Of a stretch of DNA of 64,000 bases, positions 1-8,713 are shown one piece after another. The translations under genes were made by a program, and so were the position numbers. Origin of the DNA: Sphingomonas sp. NFR15 (lineage in GTDB: Bacteria; Pseudomonadota; Alphaproteobacteria; Sphingomonadales; Sphingomonadaceae); contig NZ_FMWX01000007.1 of the NCBI RefSeq assembly GCF_900103265.1, positions 223,452 to 287,451 of the forward strand. Reading direction: 5' to 3'. How positions within the stretch are numbered: position 1 is the stretch's first letter; each line of letters begins with the position of its first letter. A model generated the notes under the pieces. That model saw only the letters and a program-made list of their open reading frames with translations. It was not told the origin of the DNA and ran no database searches.

Positions 1-295
1 GCAGCAGCGCTTCGGCGAGGCACATCAAGGCGACGCCCTCCTGGCTGGAGAGCGCATATTCCTGCACCAGCCCCTCGACCCCGCTGCCGCGCTTCTGCGC
101 GCGCAAGGTGGTGACGAGCGTGTGCGCGGTCTCGCGCACCTTGGCGCGGGTCGGATCGTCGAGCGTCGCGGCGGCGAGCAGCGGAGCGAGCGCCTCGGCC
201 TCGTCGCGGCGGTAGGCGGCGGTGATGGCGGCGCGCAGCGGCGTGGCGGGGCGGATCGGGGGTGCGAAGGCGGCGAAGGGCGGGGGTGTCGTCAT
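1..295 (-). CDS. putA: Bifunctional proline dehydrogenase/P5C dehydrogenase PutA, N-terminal part only
   Basis: PutA oxidises proline to glutamate in two steps (FAD-dependent proline dehydrogenase, then NAD-dependent P5C dehydrogenase). Only the first 98 codons are in the window; the gene runs off the left edge. The visible part is the alpha-helical N-terminal arm, with the family-typical stretches around TLRAQKRGSGVEGLVQEY (about residues 62-80) and YALSSQEGVALMCLAEALL, which match PutA closely. The start is the ATG at 295, about 100 bp from the divergent Lrp-type regulator, the classic putA/putR arrangement of alphaproteobacteria. Family assignment is secure from the motif; whether the full protein carries a C-terminal DNA-binding or trifunctional domain cannot be seen. 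Confidence 0.88.
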   Translation of the reverse strand, partial: MTTPPPFAAFAPPIRPATPLRAAITAAYRRDEAEALAPLLAAATLDDPTRAKVRETAHTLVTTLRAQKRGSGVEGLVQEYALSSQEGVALMCLAEALL

Positions 296-393
296 CGCGC
301 CAGTCTAGCAACAGCCGTGACGGCGTTCCGACCGATGTCGCGGCAAAGCCGTGGATGATCGACTTTTTTAGGTGCATGTGGCAGGCAAAGTGG

Positions 394-864
394 ATGGAAA
401 AGACCCCGCGTACAGTCGATCTGGACGAGTTCGATCACCGCATCGTCGCGGCGCTGGTCGAAGACGCGCGCATGACCGTCACCGATCTCGCCCGCCGGAT
501 CGGTCTGTCCAAGTCCCCGACCCAGGCGCGGCTGCGCCGGCTGATCGCGACCGGGGTGATTCGCGGATTTCGCGCGATCGTCGATCCGGCGCGGCTCGGG
601 CTCGATCACGTCGCCTTCGCCGAGGTGAAGCTGTCCGACACCCGCGAGGCCGCGCTCCGCGATTTCAACGCCGCGGTGCGCCGCATTCCCGAGGTCGAGG
701 AATGCCATATGATCGCGAGCAGCTTCGACTATCTGCTCAAGGTCCGCACCGCCGACATCCGCCGCTACCGCATCGTGCTCGGCGAGAAGATTTCGAGCCT
801 GCCGCATGTCGAGAGCACCTCGACGTTCGTCGCGATGGAGACGGTGAAGGAACGCGGCGGCTGA
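394..864 (+). CDS. putR: Lrp/AsnC-family regulator, probable proline-responsive PutR
   Basis: A 156-residue protein of normal Lrp/AsnC length: an N-terminal winged helix-turn-helix (about residues 8-60, with LDEFDHRIVAALVEDARMT and the recognition-helix region IGLSKSPTQARLRRL) followed by the RAM ligand-binding domain with a beta-alpha-beta-beta-alpha-beta pattern. It is transcribed away from putA across a short intergenic region (296-393), so it most likely activates putA in response to proline, as known for PutR of Agrobacterium and Rhodobacter. In-frame ATGs also occur at 355 and 376; 394 is preferred because it gives the family length and the usual N-terminal sequence. The function is inferred from family and position. 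Confidence 0.85.
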   Translation: MEKTPRTVDLDEFDHRIVAALVEDARMTVTDLARRIGLSKSPTQARLRRLIATGVIRGFRAIVDPARLGLDHVAFAEVKLSDTREAALRDFNAAVRRIPEVEECHMIASSFDYLLKVRTADIRRYRIVLGEKISSLPHVESTSTFVAMETVKERGG

Positions 865-894
865 TCGGCGGGAACGTCCGGCCCGCAGATCGGC

Positions 895-1977
895 TTATTC
901 CGGTACGTTCTTCTCGTATCGGTCCCAATGCGCGGTCAGTTCATCGACCACTTTTGATCCGACGGTGTACAGATTCTCGAGCGCGGCGTGCATGCCGGCA
1001 TAGCCTTCGTTCTCGCGCAGCAGATAGGTCGCGGCGTCCACGCCGGACGGCGGCATCGTATAGTTGCTGCCGGCGCGCAGCACCATGAAGCGCCGTTTGT
1101 CGACCCGGCCGATCGTGTCGAGATAGGTGATCGACTGGTAGGTACCGGTCTCCTCCATCGCCGAGGTGACGAACTCGCCTTGTCCACGCGTCCAATATTT
1201 CACCCAATCCTCGGCCCAGCCGGTCATGAGCTTACCGTGCCAGAAGGTCATCGCGGCGAGATTGTCCCCCTTGAGAACGAAGGGCGGGCGCTGCCCGGCC
1301 GGATAGCCGGTGAAGCGCGCGCGTGCTGCCCGCAGGCCGGCCTCGTCGGGCAAGGCGATGTCCTTGGTCAACGCGAACGCCCAATCGCGCAAGCCGGCGT
1401 TGATCTCGAACACCTCGCCCTGTCCGGTCGGCGGGCTGGCGTCGTTCGGCCCCTTGCTGTGGAGCGCGAAATAGCCCGATTTCCAGTCCTTGGGAATTTC
1501 GCGGGCGTCGATCTCATGCGCGAGATCGCCGTCGACCAGATAGCGTGCCCATGCCGCCGAGCCGATCGACGCCCTGGCGGGATCGACCCCGGCGATGCCC
1601 GCGACCAGCCAGTAGGCATGGGTGAGATCGAACCGCTGGTCCAGCCCGAGCGCGAGCGTCGCCGTCGCCGAGCGGATGCTGCCCATCCCCGTGACCATGC
1701 CGAGCGTCTGCGTGTCCGGATTGTAATAAAGATCGTGATAGGATTGCGGAAAGGGAATGCGCGTGTTGAGGTGGCGGCGTTCCTTCCAGATCTGGAACTC
1801 GCCCGGCGCGTCGCCGCTGTCCGCGCCGATCTCGAACATCGTGACGATCACGACCTTGACGGGCAGGGGGTGCGTGCAGGCGCTGCCGGGTTGGCAATCC
1901 GCAGGCGCGGCAAGCGCGGGGGCGCCGAGGCCGAACAGCGCGGCGGCGCGGATGGTGGCGCGGGTCAACAGGCGCAT
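895..1977 (-). CDS. NUP-family purine nucleoside permease/phosphorylase-like protein
   Basis: A 360-residue protein with an N-terminal signal peptide (about residues 1-23, hydrophobic core ending in APALAAP) and a body typical of the NUP (purine nucleoside permease) family: the VKVVIVTMFEIGADSGDAPGEFQ opening, the LVAGIAGVDP motif and the SAMEETGTYQSI motif. The family was named from a fungal permease, but these proteins share the nucleoside phosphorylase fold and have no obvious run of transmembrane helices; here the signal peptide predicts a periplasmic soluble protein. It lies 60 bp downstream of a TonB-dependent receptor on the same strand, so receptor and NUP protein are probably one operon that captures nucleosides or purines and binds or cleaves them in the periplasm. 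The substrate is inferred. Confidence 0.82.
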   Translation of the reverse strand: MRLLTRATIRAAALFGLGAPALAAPADCQPGSACTHPLPVKVVIVTMFEIGADSGDAPGEFQIWKERRHLNTRIPFPQSYHDLYYNPDTQTLGMVTGMGSIRSATATLALGLDQRFDLTHAYWLVAGIAGVDPARASIGSAAWARYLVDGDLAHEIDAREIPKDWKSGYFALHSKGPNDASPPTGQGEVFEINAGLRDWAFALTKDIALPDEAGLRAARARFTGYPAGQRPPFVLKGDNLAAMTFWHGKLMTGWAEDWVKYWTRGQGEFVTSAMEETGTYQSITYLDTIGRVDKRRFMVLRAGSNYTMPPSGVDAATYLLRENEGYAGMHAALENLYTVGSKVVDELTAHWDRYEKNVPE

Positions 1978-2037
1978 GGCGGGGTTTCCATAATGGGCGA
2001 AGGGACGCCAGCCTAAGCGGGCGCCCCTTCGAGAATG

Positions 2038-4500
2038 TCAGAACTTGTACTGGATCGTCGCCTGGAAGCTGCGCGGCCGCTCGGGCAGCACGATCGTGCC
2101 GCCGAACAATTCGGTGAAGTTGGCGCGATAATAGGTCGCATCGGTGGCGTTCTTGACGATGACGCGGAACAGGAACGGTCCGGTCTCGTAAGATGCGCCG
2201 ACATCGAGCAACGTATATGCCGGCAGCTTGACCGTCCGCGACTGGCCAGAGAACACCGAATCGACGTGGACGAGGCTGGCGTTGAGCGCGATGCCGTTGT
2301 CGAACTTATAGGTGCCCGTCGCGGTGTAGGTGTTGGTCGGAATGCCCTGCCGCCGCGAGGCCTCCTTGTCCGGGATCGGTACGAGGCCGCCCGGCTGGCC
2401 GCCGAAGATCAGCGCGGGATTGGTGACGTTGGGCAGATCGCCGACCCCGAAGAAGCTGAATGTCGAGCCCGCATCGTAGAAGGTCAGGTTGTAGACCTTG
2501 AGGTGCGTGTATGATCCGGTGAGAAGCAGATGCTTGTCGACCGACCAGCGCATCTCGGCCTCAAGGCCCTTGGTCTGCACCGACTGGTTGACGGTCGACG
2601 ACTGGATGTTGTGATCGACCCGCTCCTGGTTATAGACCGCGAGCGCACCGTAGAGCCGGCCGCCGAGCCAGCTTCCCTTGATGCCGCCCTCATAGAGCTT
2701 CGAGGCGGTCATGAAGGTGCCGGCGATTGCAGTGACTGGGTCGATTTCGGAACCCTGGCCGGCGATGATCGTCGTCTGGCGCGAGATCGTCCCATAGGGG
2801 ATCAGCCCGAACGGCAGTTTGTAGGACACGCTGGCGTTCCACGACCAGCCATCGTTGCTGCCCGATCCCGAGACCGTGGTCGGCGCGACCTCCATCTTGC
2901 TCGGGTTGTAGGATGAGGTGACATCCACCTTGTCGTACCGGCCGCCAAGGATCACATCGAGGCCGAAGTCGAAGTCGGCGTCGAGCAGGCCGGCGAACCC
3001 GTAATCGGTATCATGGCCCTTGATGTAGTTGGTGTAATTGCAGCCGCATTCGTTCGACAGCAGCCGGTTGGATGCGGGCGTGTAGCCAACCGACAGATCG
3101 ACGCGGTGGAAATATTCGTAGGTGAAATCGTCGCCGTGCAGGAAATCCGTGTAGCGGATAGACGGCGACAGTTGCAGCGCAAATTTTCCGATGTCGGTCT
3201 TGAAGGTCTTCGCCGCGACGATCTTGTCCTCAATCACATAGGATTTGTGGAATTGTGAGAAGCCGTAATCGTTGTTGTTCCGGTTGCGCGTGCCATCGTA
3301 GAAGAACTGATTCTTGATTTCCAGATCGTTGCCGCCATCCCAGATGATGTCGAAATAGCCGGTCGATTGCTTGTTCTTCAGAAAATCGTTGGGCCCCGCG
3401 AGCACGTCGCGGCGGCTGAGCTTGGTCGTGCCGGGGTTGGTGAGCGCGAGCAGGGGCGAGAAGCTGGCGTCGGTATAGGCGCTGCCCGACGGGCGGAACG
3501 GGTTGAACACGGCGGTACCGCCGGCGGCCTTGATTTCGGCGGGTGACATCTGCCCATCGCCGTTGGTGTCGAGCGAGGGCGGCGTCCCGGTGATGTACGT
3601 GCCGTTATCGACCAGATCCTGCGTCAGGCGGTTCCAGCCGCCGTTCTGCTGGCCGTCGTATTTCTGGTACATGCCGCCGAATTCGACGCGCAGCGTATCG
3701 GTGATCTGGTTGTCGAACGCCGCCTGCAGGACGACGTTGCGGGTCGATATGTTGCGGTAATAGCTCCCGGAATCCTCGACCTCGCCGTACAGGCTGTAGC
3801 CGAACTCCGTGCCGCCGAAGCGCAGCGGCCCGCGCAGCTCGGCCTTGATGTCGTTGTACGACCAACTGCCGCCGGTGTAGCTGACCTGACCCTCGGCATG
3901 ATCGAGCAGCGCGCCGCCTTTCACGCGCGCCGATTTGGGCACGAAGTTCATGTAACCGCCCGTCTTGGACGGGCCGTAGATCGGCGAGGACGGGCCGCGC
4001 ACGATGTCGATCCGATCGGCGGCGGCGATCGGCGTCGGGTAATTGCCGGGGTTGTCGAGCCGGCGCATGCCGCGGAAGAACACTTCGCCCGGCGTGCCGC
4101 GGATATCGAGCGCGCCGCCCACGCCGAAGAACGAGTTGGTGAAGGTGCCGGGCGATTGCGCGACGAGATCGTAGATGTCGGTGACGCCGTAGCGCTCCAT
4201 CTGCTCGGAACTGATCGTTGAGACCGAACGCGGCGTTTCGAGCACGCTCTTGTTGAAGCCGAAGATCGAGCTGACATCCTGGTTCGGCAGCGCGTTCAGC
4301 GCGCCAGTGACGACGATGTCGTTGTCCTCGTCGGGCGCCGCATCGGGTGCCGGCGCTGGTGCCGGCGCGTCCGTCGCCCAAGCCGGGGCGACGATCACCG
4401 GGCACGTCAGCAGCGCCGCCGCGAGCGCGGTCAGCGATGTGCGGGTGTGACAGTGCCGTGCGAAATCGGCCTTGAATTCAAGAAGATATGTTTGTGCCAT
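2038..4500 (-). CDS. TonB-dependent outer-membrane receptor (siderophore-receptor type), candidate nucleoside/purine receptor
   Basis: An 820-residue TonB-dependent receptor: signal peptide (to about residue 43), TonB box-like segment DNDIVVTGAL, plug domain (RSVSTISSEQMERYGV through DRIDIVRGPSSPIYG), then a 22-strand barrel ending in the aromatic C-terminus QATIQYKF. The start at 4500 is preferred over the in-frame ATG at 4518 because a strong GGGGGAAAG ribosome binding site lies 8-9 bases before it. It precedes the NUP-family gene and faces a LysR gene, suggesting purine nucleoside uptake rather than iron, although the plug is of the siderophore subfamily. An unusual feature is a complete 12-residue EF-hand calcium-loop pattern starting at about residue 311 in an extracellular loop region. 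An ECGC cysteine pair sits further on, also in a loop region. Confidence 0.88.
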   Translation of the reverse strand: MAQTYLLEFKADFARHCHTRTSLTALAAALLTCPVIVAPAWATDAPAPAPAPDAAPDEDNDIVVTGALNALPNQDVSSIFGFNKSVLETPRSVSTISSEQMERYGVTDIYDLVAQSPGTFTNSFFGVGGALDIRGTPGEVFFRGMRRLDNPGNYPTPIAAADRIDIVRGPSSPIYGPSKTGGYMNFVPKSARVKGGALLDHAEGQVSYTGGSWSYNDIKAELRGPLRFGGTEFGYSLYGEVEDSGSYYRNISTRNVVLQAAFDNQITDTLRVEFGGMYQKYDGQQNGGWNRLTQDLVDNGTYITGTPPSLDTNGDGQMSPAEIKAAGGTAVFNPFRPSGSAYTDASFSPLLALTNPGTTKLSRRDVLAGPNDFLKNKQSTGYFDIIWDGGNDLEIKNQFFYDGTRNRNNNDYGFSQFHKSYVIEDKIVAAKTFKTDIGKFALQLSPSIRYTDFLHGDDFTYEYFHRVDLSVGYTPASNRLLSNECGCNYTNYIKGHDTDYGFAGLLDADFDFGLDVILGGRYDKVDVTSSYNPSKMEVAPTTVSGSGSNDGWSWNASVSYKLPFGLIPYGTISRQTTIIAGQGSEIDPVTAIAGTFMTASKLYEGGIKGSWLGGRLYGALAVYNQERVDHNIQSSTVNQSVQTKGLEAEMRWSVDKHLLLTGSYTHLKVYNLTFYDAGSTFSFFGVGDLPNVTNPALIFGGQPGGLVPIPDKEASRRQGIPTNTYTATGTYKFDNGIALNASLVHVDSVFSGQSRTVKLPAYTLLDVGASYETGPFLFRVIVKNATDATYYRANFTELFGGTIVLPERPRSFQATIQYKF

Positions 4501-4832
4501 CGGTGAACTTTCCCCCATTCGCGACGGGCGGCTTGTGGCTCGCCCGTCGCCGACCCGTTTGTGTCCTTGCCCCGCCCACGCACCGCCGGACGAATGTTGC
4601 GGTGCGTCATCGTAGATACGCGTTCATCATATTGTAAAGAAAATACTATTCTTTTTACGGTGCCTTCAATGCTATTCGGTTAGCCGCGCGCGGCATGCTC
4701 CCTCTGATTTTTCGGATGTGTCCGCCGACGCTCACGTGCGGCATCGCAGCATTCTCTTTGCGTAGGGGCTTGACGTCGCGCCATCAAACGCAATGAATCC
4801 CACAGAGCGTTGCAAAAAATAGAGGGGCTTCG
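4501..4832. promoter_or_regulatory. Divergent control region between TonB receptor and LysR gene
   Basis: This 332-bp stretch holds no credible gene. It is more AT-rich than its surroundings around 4610-4680 and contains an imperfect inverted repeat at 4634-4658. Both flanking genes read outwards, so promoters for the receptor operon and for the LysR gene must lie here. The remaining bases show no other structure I can support. Confidence 0.6.
4634..4658. promoter_or_regulatory. Imperfect inverted repeat, candidate LysR operator
   Basis: The sequence has left arm GTAAAGAA, a 7-base AT-rich spacer and right arm TTCTTTTTAC; the inner AAAGAA/TTCTTT arms pair perfectly and the outer GTAA/TTAC ends pair after a two-base offset. 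It lies between divergently transcribed receptor and LysR genes, where LysR-type regulators normally bind. The operator assignment is inferred from position and symmetry only. Confidence 0.4.
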
Positions 4833-5771
4833 ATGCCGGCCTTTTCGCGTTTCCTGCGGTACTTCATGGCGGTCGGCCGGCTCGGCTCGATCCGCAAGGC
4901 GGCCGAGGTGCTCAACGTCTCGGCGTCGGCGATCGACCGGCAGATCCTCAACGTCGAGGCCGATTTGGGCATGCCGCTGTTCGAGCGGCTGCCGACCGGC
5001 CTACGCCTCACCGCGGCGGGCGAGATCATGATGGCGGCGGGGGGCCGGTGGCAGAAGAACCTCAGCGATGTTCGCGCGCAGATCGAGGATCTGCGCGGCC
5101 TCAAGCGCGGGCATGTCGATATCGCCGTGATCGACGCGCTCGCGAAGGGGTATCTGCCGGGCATCGTCCGCTCGCTCCAGAGCCGCTATCCGGGCATCAC
5201 GATCGGCGTGCGCGTGGTCGAGAACGACAAGGTGCGCGCCGCGATCATGAACGGAGAGGTCGATTTCGGCATCTTCTTCGAGCCGCAATCCTATCGCGGC
5301 ATCACCGTGCGCGCCTTCGTCGAGGTGGTGCTGGGGCTGATAACGCCACCCGATCACCCGCTCGGGCAGCGCAAGGAAGCGCGTTTCTCGGCGGTGACCG
5401 GCTCGGCGCTGATCGTGCCCGCCGAGCCGCTCGCGGTCAGCCAGCAGATCGCGGTGCTGGAGGGGATCACCGGCGTCGTGCTCGATCGAACCGTCACCTC
5501 GGACAATATCCAGATGATCGTGTCGCTGGTGCTGGAGGGTGTGGGCATCGGCATCCTCACCTCGATCGACGTTTTCACCGAGATCAAGCGCGGGCTGCTC
5601 AATTTCACGCGCATTTCCGATTCGATCCTGCGGCCGATGACGCTGGCGCTCGGCACCGCGACCGCGCGCACACCGTCTTATGCTGCGAGCATCGTGCTGG
5701 CCGAGATCGAGAATGATTTCGCCCAACTCGGCTATGCCGGTGCGGCCCCGACCGTCGCTCCCGAGGTGTAA
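4833..5771 (+). CDS. LysR-family transcriptional regulator
   Basis: A 312-residue LysR-type regulator: N-terminal helix-turn-helix (about residues 5-64, with GSIRKAAEVLNVSASAIDRQI and LGMPLFERLPTGLRLTAAGE) and a C-terminal periplasmic-binding-like effector domain (about residues 90-295). It is divergent from the TonB receptor/NUP operon and followed by a purine phosphoribosyltransferase 68 bp downstream, so it probably controls this purine-related locus. The start ATG at 4833 gives the normal LysR N-terminus. The effector is unknown; a purine base or nucleoside is the simplest guess. Confidence 0.88.
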   Translation: MPAFSRFLRYFMAVGRLGSIRKAAEVLNVSASAIDRQILNVEADLGMPLFERLPTGLRLTAAGEIMMAAGGRWQKNLSDVRAQIEDLRGLKRGHVDIAVIDALAKGYLPGIVRSLQSRYPGITIGVRVVENDKVRAAIMNGEVDFGIFFEPQSYRGITVRAFVEVVLGLITPPDHPLGQRKEARFSAVTGSALIVPAEPLAVSQQIAVLEGITGVVLDRTVTSDNIQMIVSLVLEGVGIGILTSIDVFTEIKRGLLNFTRISDSILRPMTLALGTATARTPSYAASIVLAEIENDFAQLGYAGAAPTVAPEV

Positions 5772-5839
5772 CGATTGCCGCCCGCGCGCCGAGACGATAT
5801 CCGGGGCGCTTCCTCCCAGCATTCTGGATTCGCCCGATC

Positions 5840-6358
5840 ATGAGCCCGGACCTCTATTACATCCCCTATGAGGCGTTTCTCGCCGATGTCCGCACCGTCG
5901 CCGCGAGCGTTTCGGCGGACGACTGGAGACCCGATTTCGTGATCGGCATCGGGCGCGGCGGGCTGGTGCCGGCGGTGTTCATCTCGCACCAGCTCAACCT
6001 GCCGATGCTATCAGTCGATCATTCGTCCAAGGTGCCGGGCTTCGCCGACGAGCTGCTGCGCAAGGTGGCCGAGAAAAGCGCCGCAGGCGAACGGCTGCTG
6101 TTCGTCGATGACATCAACGACAGCGGCGGCACGATCGCCTATATTCGCAAACTGCTTGCCGAGACCGGCTGCGACAGCGGCAATCTGCGCTTCGCGGTGG
6201 TGCTGGACAATATTCGCTCGCAGGCGCGGGTCGATTACCGCGCGGAGACGATCGACCGCGACCAGGACAAGCGCTGGTTCGTATTCCCGTGGGAAGCGGT
6301 GGGCATGAGCGCGACGATCGTCGAGGAAGCCATGTCGGTGCCGGAGCGGTTTGCCTGA
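5840..6358 (+). CDS. Purine phosphoribosyltransferase (hypoxanthine/xanthine-guanine type)
   Basis: A 172-residue type I phosphoribosyltransferase that would join a purine base to PRPP in the cytoplasm. The PRPP-binding motif LLFVDDINDSGGT lies at about residues 86-98, and the conserved loop VIGIGRGGLVPAV at residues 34-46. The length and the C-terminal WFVFPWE segment resemble xanthine-guanine phosphoribosyltransferases and archaeal-type HGPRT-like proteins. It follows the LysR gene by 68 bp on the same strand and probably shares its transcription, supplying the salvage step for bases taken up by the adjacent receptor system. Which base it prefers cannot be read from sequence. Confidence 0.85.
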   Translation: MSPDLYYIPYEAFLADVRTVAASVSADDWRPDFVIGIGRGGLVPAVFISHQLNLPMLSVDHSSKVPGFADELLRKVAEKSAAGERLLFVDDINDSGGTIAYIRKLLAETGCDSGNLRFAVVLDNIRSQARVDYRAETIDRDQDKRWFVFPWEAVGMSATIVEEAMSVPERFA

Positions 6359-6365
6359 CCCGCGG

Positions 6366-6674
6366 CTAACGCCGCCGCGTCACGAACGCCGCGAACGCGA
6401 TCGAAGCGGATATCGCGACCGCCGTTTCGCTCAGCGAATGCGCGTTCCATTCCCACACCTCAAGGCCGGCATAGCCCGGCATGTTGGCGCGCCGGCCGTC
6501 GCCGAACTGCTCGATCCATTGATATTCGCGCTGCGTGATCTCGCGCATGATGCACACCGCCGCCCCCGCGAAGCAGCCGAGCCACAGCGACGCCTTGGTC
6601 GAGGCACCGAGTCTGCGTCCCAGCGCCCAGCAGGCGAGCTGGATGCCGAGCGAGACGGGAACGTGCGCGAACAT
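6366..6674 (-). CDS. Small predicted membrane protein of unknown function
   Basis: A 102-residue protein with two to three hydrophobic stretches (about residues 5-18, 29-43 and 84-97) separated by a charged segment containing MREITQREYQWIEQFG and an aromatic EVWEWN turn. It is 32 bp downstream of kdsA on the same strand and may be cotranscribed with it. I do not recognise a family; its position in the Kdo cluster is the only functional hint. The ORF is plausible by codon pattern, but no strong ribosome binding site precedes the ATG. Confidence 0.55.
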   Translation of the reverse strand: MFAHVPVSLGIQLACWALGRRLGASTKASLWLGCFAGAAVCIMREITQREYQWIEQFGDGRRANMPGYAGLEVWEWNAHSLSETAVAISASIAFAAFVTRRR

Positions 6675-6706
6675 CGTGCTTCAACGCGCGGGATTCGTGT
6701 TCCGCC

Positions 6707-7561
6707 TCACGCGACCAGCGCCTGCTCCTCAAAGCCGCCGTCTTTCACGATCGCGTCGATCGCGAGCAGCCGGGTCAGCAGGGATTCGAGCCGGTCGAGC
6801 GGCCAACTGTTGGGGCCGTCCGACATCGCATTGTCGGGATCGGGATGGGTTTCCATGAACAGGCCCGAGATGCCCGCCGCGACGGCGGCACGCGCCAGCA
6901 CGGGCACATGCTCGCGCTGCCCGCCCGAGGTGGTGCCGCGTCCGCCGGGCAATTGCACCGAATGCGTCGCGTCATACACCACCGGGCAGCCGGTTTCCCG
7001 CATGATCGCGAGGCCGCGCATGTCCGACACGAGATTGTTGTAACCGAAGCTCGCGCCGCGTTCGCACACCATGAAGTCGGCGGGGACGCCCGCGCCTTCG
7101 GCCGCCGCGCGCGCTTTGGCGACGACATGCACCATGTCACCGGGCGCCATGAACTGCGCCTTCTTGATGTTGACCGGCTTGCCCGACGCCGCCACCGCCG
7201 CGATGAAATCGGTCTGCCGCGCGAGGAAGGCGGGGGTTTGCAGCACATCGACCACCTCGGCGACGGCGCGCACCTGGTCCTCGCCATGCACGTCGGTCAG
7301 CACCGGTAGTCCGGTTTCGGCACGGACCTTCTCGAGAATGCGCAGGCCCTCGTCGATACCGGGGCCACGGAACGACGTGCCCGAACTGCGGTTCGCCTTG
7401 TCGAACGAACTCTTGTAGATCAGCAGCACGCCGAGCCGGTCGGCGATCGCGCGCAGCCGCGTCGCGGTCGCGAGCGCGAACGATTCGCTTTCGATCACGC
7501 AAGGCCCGGCGATGAAGAACATCTTCTGATTCGGACCAATTTCCTGCCCAAACAGACGCAT
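6707..7561 (-). CDS. kdsA: 3-deoxy-8-phosphooctulonate synthase (Kdo-8-phosphate synthase)
   Basis: A 284-residue cytoplasmic enzyme that condenses arabinose-5-phosphate with phosphoenolpyruvate to form Kdo-8-phosphate. Family motifs include [11 protein letters not shown] near the N-terminus, [11 protein letters not shown], the [10 protein letters not shown] segment, and [13 protein letters not shown]. The length matches KdsA of other bacteria. The ATG at 7561 is chosen because the family N-terminus starts here and a GAGG ribosome site precedes it; the reading frame stays open far upstream only as a high-GC shadow antisense to kdsD/kdsB. It is divergent from kdsD across 156 bp. In a sphingomonad, which normally lacks lipopolysaccharide, the Kdo is likely to be used for capsule attachment. 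Confidence 0.95.
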   Translation of the reverse strand: MRLFGQEIGPNQKMFFIAGPCVIESESFALATATRLRAIADRLGVLLIYKSSFDKANRSSGTSFRGPGIDEGLRILEKVRAETGLPVLTDVHGEDQVRAVAEVVDVLQTPAFLARQTDFIAAVAASGKPVNIKKAQFMAPGDMVHVVAKARAAAEGAGVPADFMVCERGASFGYNNLVSDMRGLAIMRETGCPVVYDATHSVQLPGGRGTTSGGQREHVPVLARAAVAAGISGLFMETHPDPDNAMSDGPNSWPLDRLESLLTRLLAIDAIVKDGGFEEQALVA

Positions 7562-7717
7562 CACGACCTCGTTAGACTTGCCACGCGCGGGAACCTGTCT
7601 CTTAGGAACAACAGACGGTCGCGTATCGGTTCCCTGCGCCGCAAAAGCGCTGGAAGTCAATGCGATGGCCTTATAGACACGGCGGCAGACGCTAAAGCGC
7701 CGCCATTGGGGAATGTT

Positions 7718-8713
7718 ATGCCGGCGATTGCCACCAAAGGCGCGGACGAACCCGGCCTGCTGTCCGCGCTGCGCACCACGCGAATCGAGATGGACGCGCT
7801 CCGCGCGCTTTCGGAAGCACTGCATGTCGGGCCGCTTCGACAGAGCTTCACCGCCGCCGTCAGCGCGATCAGCGGACATGCCGGCCGGCTGATCGTCACC
7901 GGCATGGGCAAGAGCGGGCTCGTCGCGCGCAAGATCGCCGCGACGATGACATCGACGGGCACGCCGGCGCTGTTCCTCCACCCCGGCGACGCGAGCCACG
8001 GCGACCTCGGCACGATTGGGCGCGACGATATCGTCATGGCGCTGAGCTGGTCGGGCGAGACGACCGAGCTTGGTGACATCATCGCTTATTGCCGGCGTTT
8101 CGGCGTGAAGCTGATCGTCGCGACCGCGTGCCCCGACAGCACCGCCGGCCGCGCCGCCGACATCTGCCTGGCGCTGCCGATGGTGCAGGAAGCGTGTCCG
8201 AACCAGCTCGCGCCGACATCCTCGACGACGGTACAGGTCGTGCTCGGCGACGCGCTCGCGGTCGCGCTGATCGAGCGGCGGGGTTTCACCCGCTCCGATT
8301 TCCTCACCTTCCACCCCGGCGGCAGGCTCGGCGCGCAACTCGCCACCGTCGCGCAACTGATGGCGCGCGGCGCGGAAGTGCCGGTGGTGCGGATCGGCGC
8401 GTCGCTCCAGGACGCGACCATCGAGATGAGCCAGAAGCGCTACGGTTGCACCGCCGTCGTCGATGAGGCGGACCGGTTGGTCGGCGCATTCACCGATGGC
8501 GATCTTCGCCGCAGTTTCGCCAACAAGCATCTCGGTGACGACATTCGCCACCATATGACGCAGACGCCGATCGTGGTCGCGCCCGAGACGCTGAGCTCGG
8601 ACGCCCTGCGCATCCTCAATGAAAAGGCGGTGTCGGTGCTGTTCGTCTGCGAGGACGAGCGGCTGGTCGGCGTGGTTCACCTCCACGACATGCTGCGGGC
8701 CGGCGTTGCCTGA
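7718..8713 (+). CDS. kdsD: Arabinose-5-phosphate isomerase KdsD/KpsF
   Basis: A 331-residue enzyme that isomerises ribulose-5-phosphate to arabinose-5-phosphate, the first committed step to Kdo. It has an N-terminal SIS sugar-isomerase domain ([18 protein letters not shown] and [12 protein letters not shown], then [11 protein letters not shown]) and two C-terminal CBS domains (about residues 205-325). The ATG at 7718 follows a GGGGAA ribosome site; a TTG four codons earlier is less likely. The stop overlaps the TTG start of kdsB, so the two are translationally coupled. Confidence 0.94.
   Translation: MPAIATKGADEPGLLSALRTTRIEMDALRALSEALHVGPLRQSFTAAVSAISGHAGRLIVTGMGKSGLVARKIAATMTSTGTPALFLHPGDASHGDLGTIGRDDIVMALSWSGETTELGDIIAYCRRFGVKLIVATACPDSTAGRAADICLALPMVQEACPNQLAPTSSTTVQVVLGDALAVALIERRGFTRSDFLTFHPGGRLGAQLATVAQLMARGAEVPVVRIGASLQDATIEMSQKRYGCTAVVDEADRLVGAFTDGDLRRSFANKHLGDDIRHHMTQTPIVVAPETLSSDALRILNEKAVSVLFVCEDERLVGVVHLHDMLRAGVA

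Noticed and set aside
7562..7717. Possible sigma-70 promoter TTGACT on the minus strand between kdsA and kdsD
   Set aside because: No acceptable -10 element at normal spacing, so not reported as a feature.
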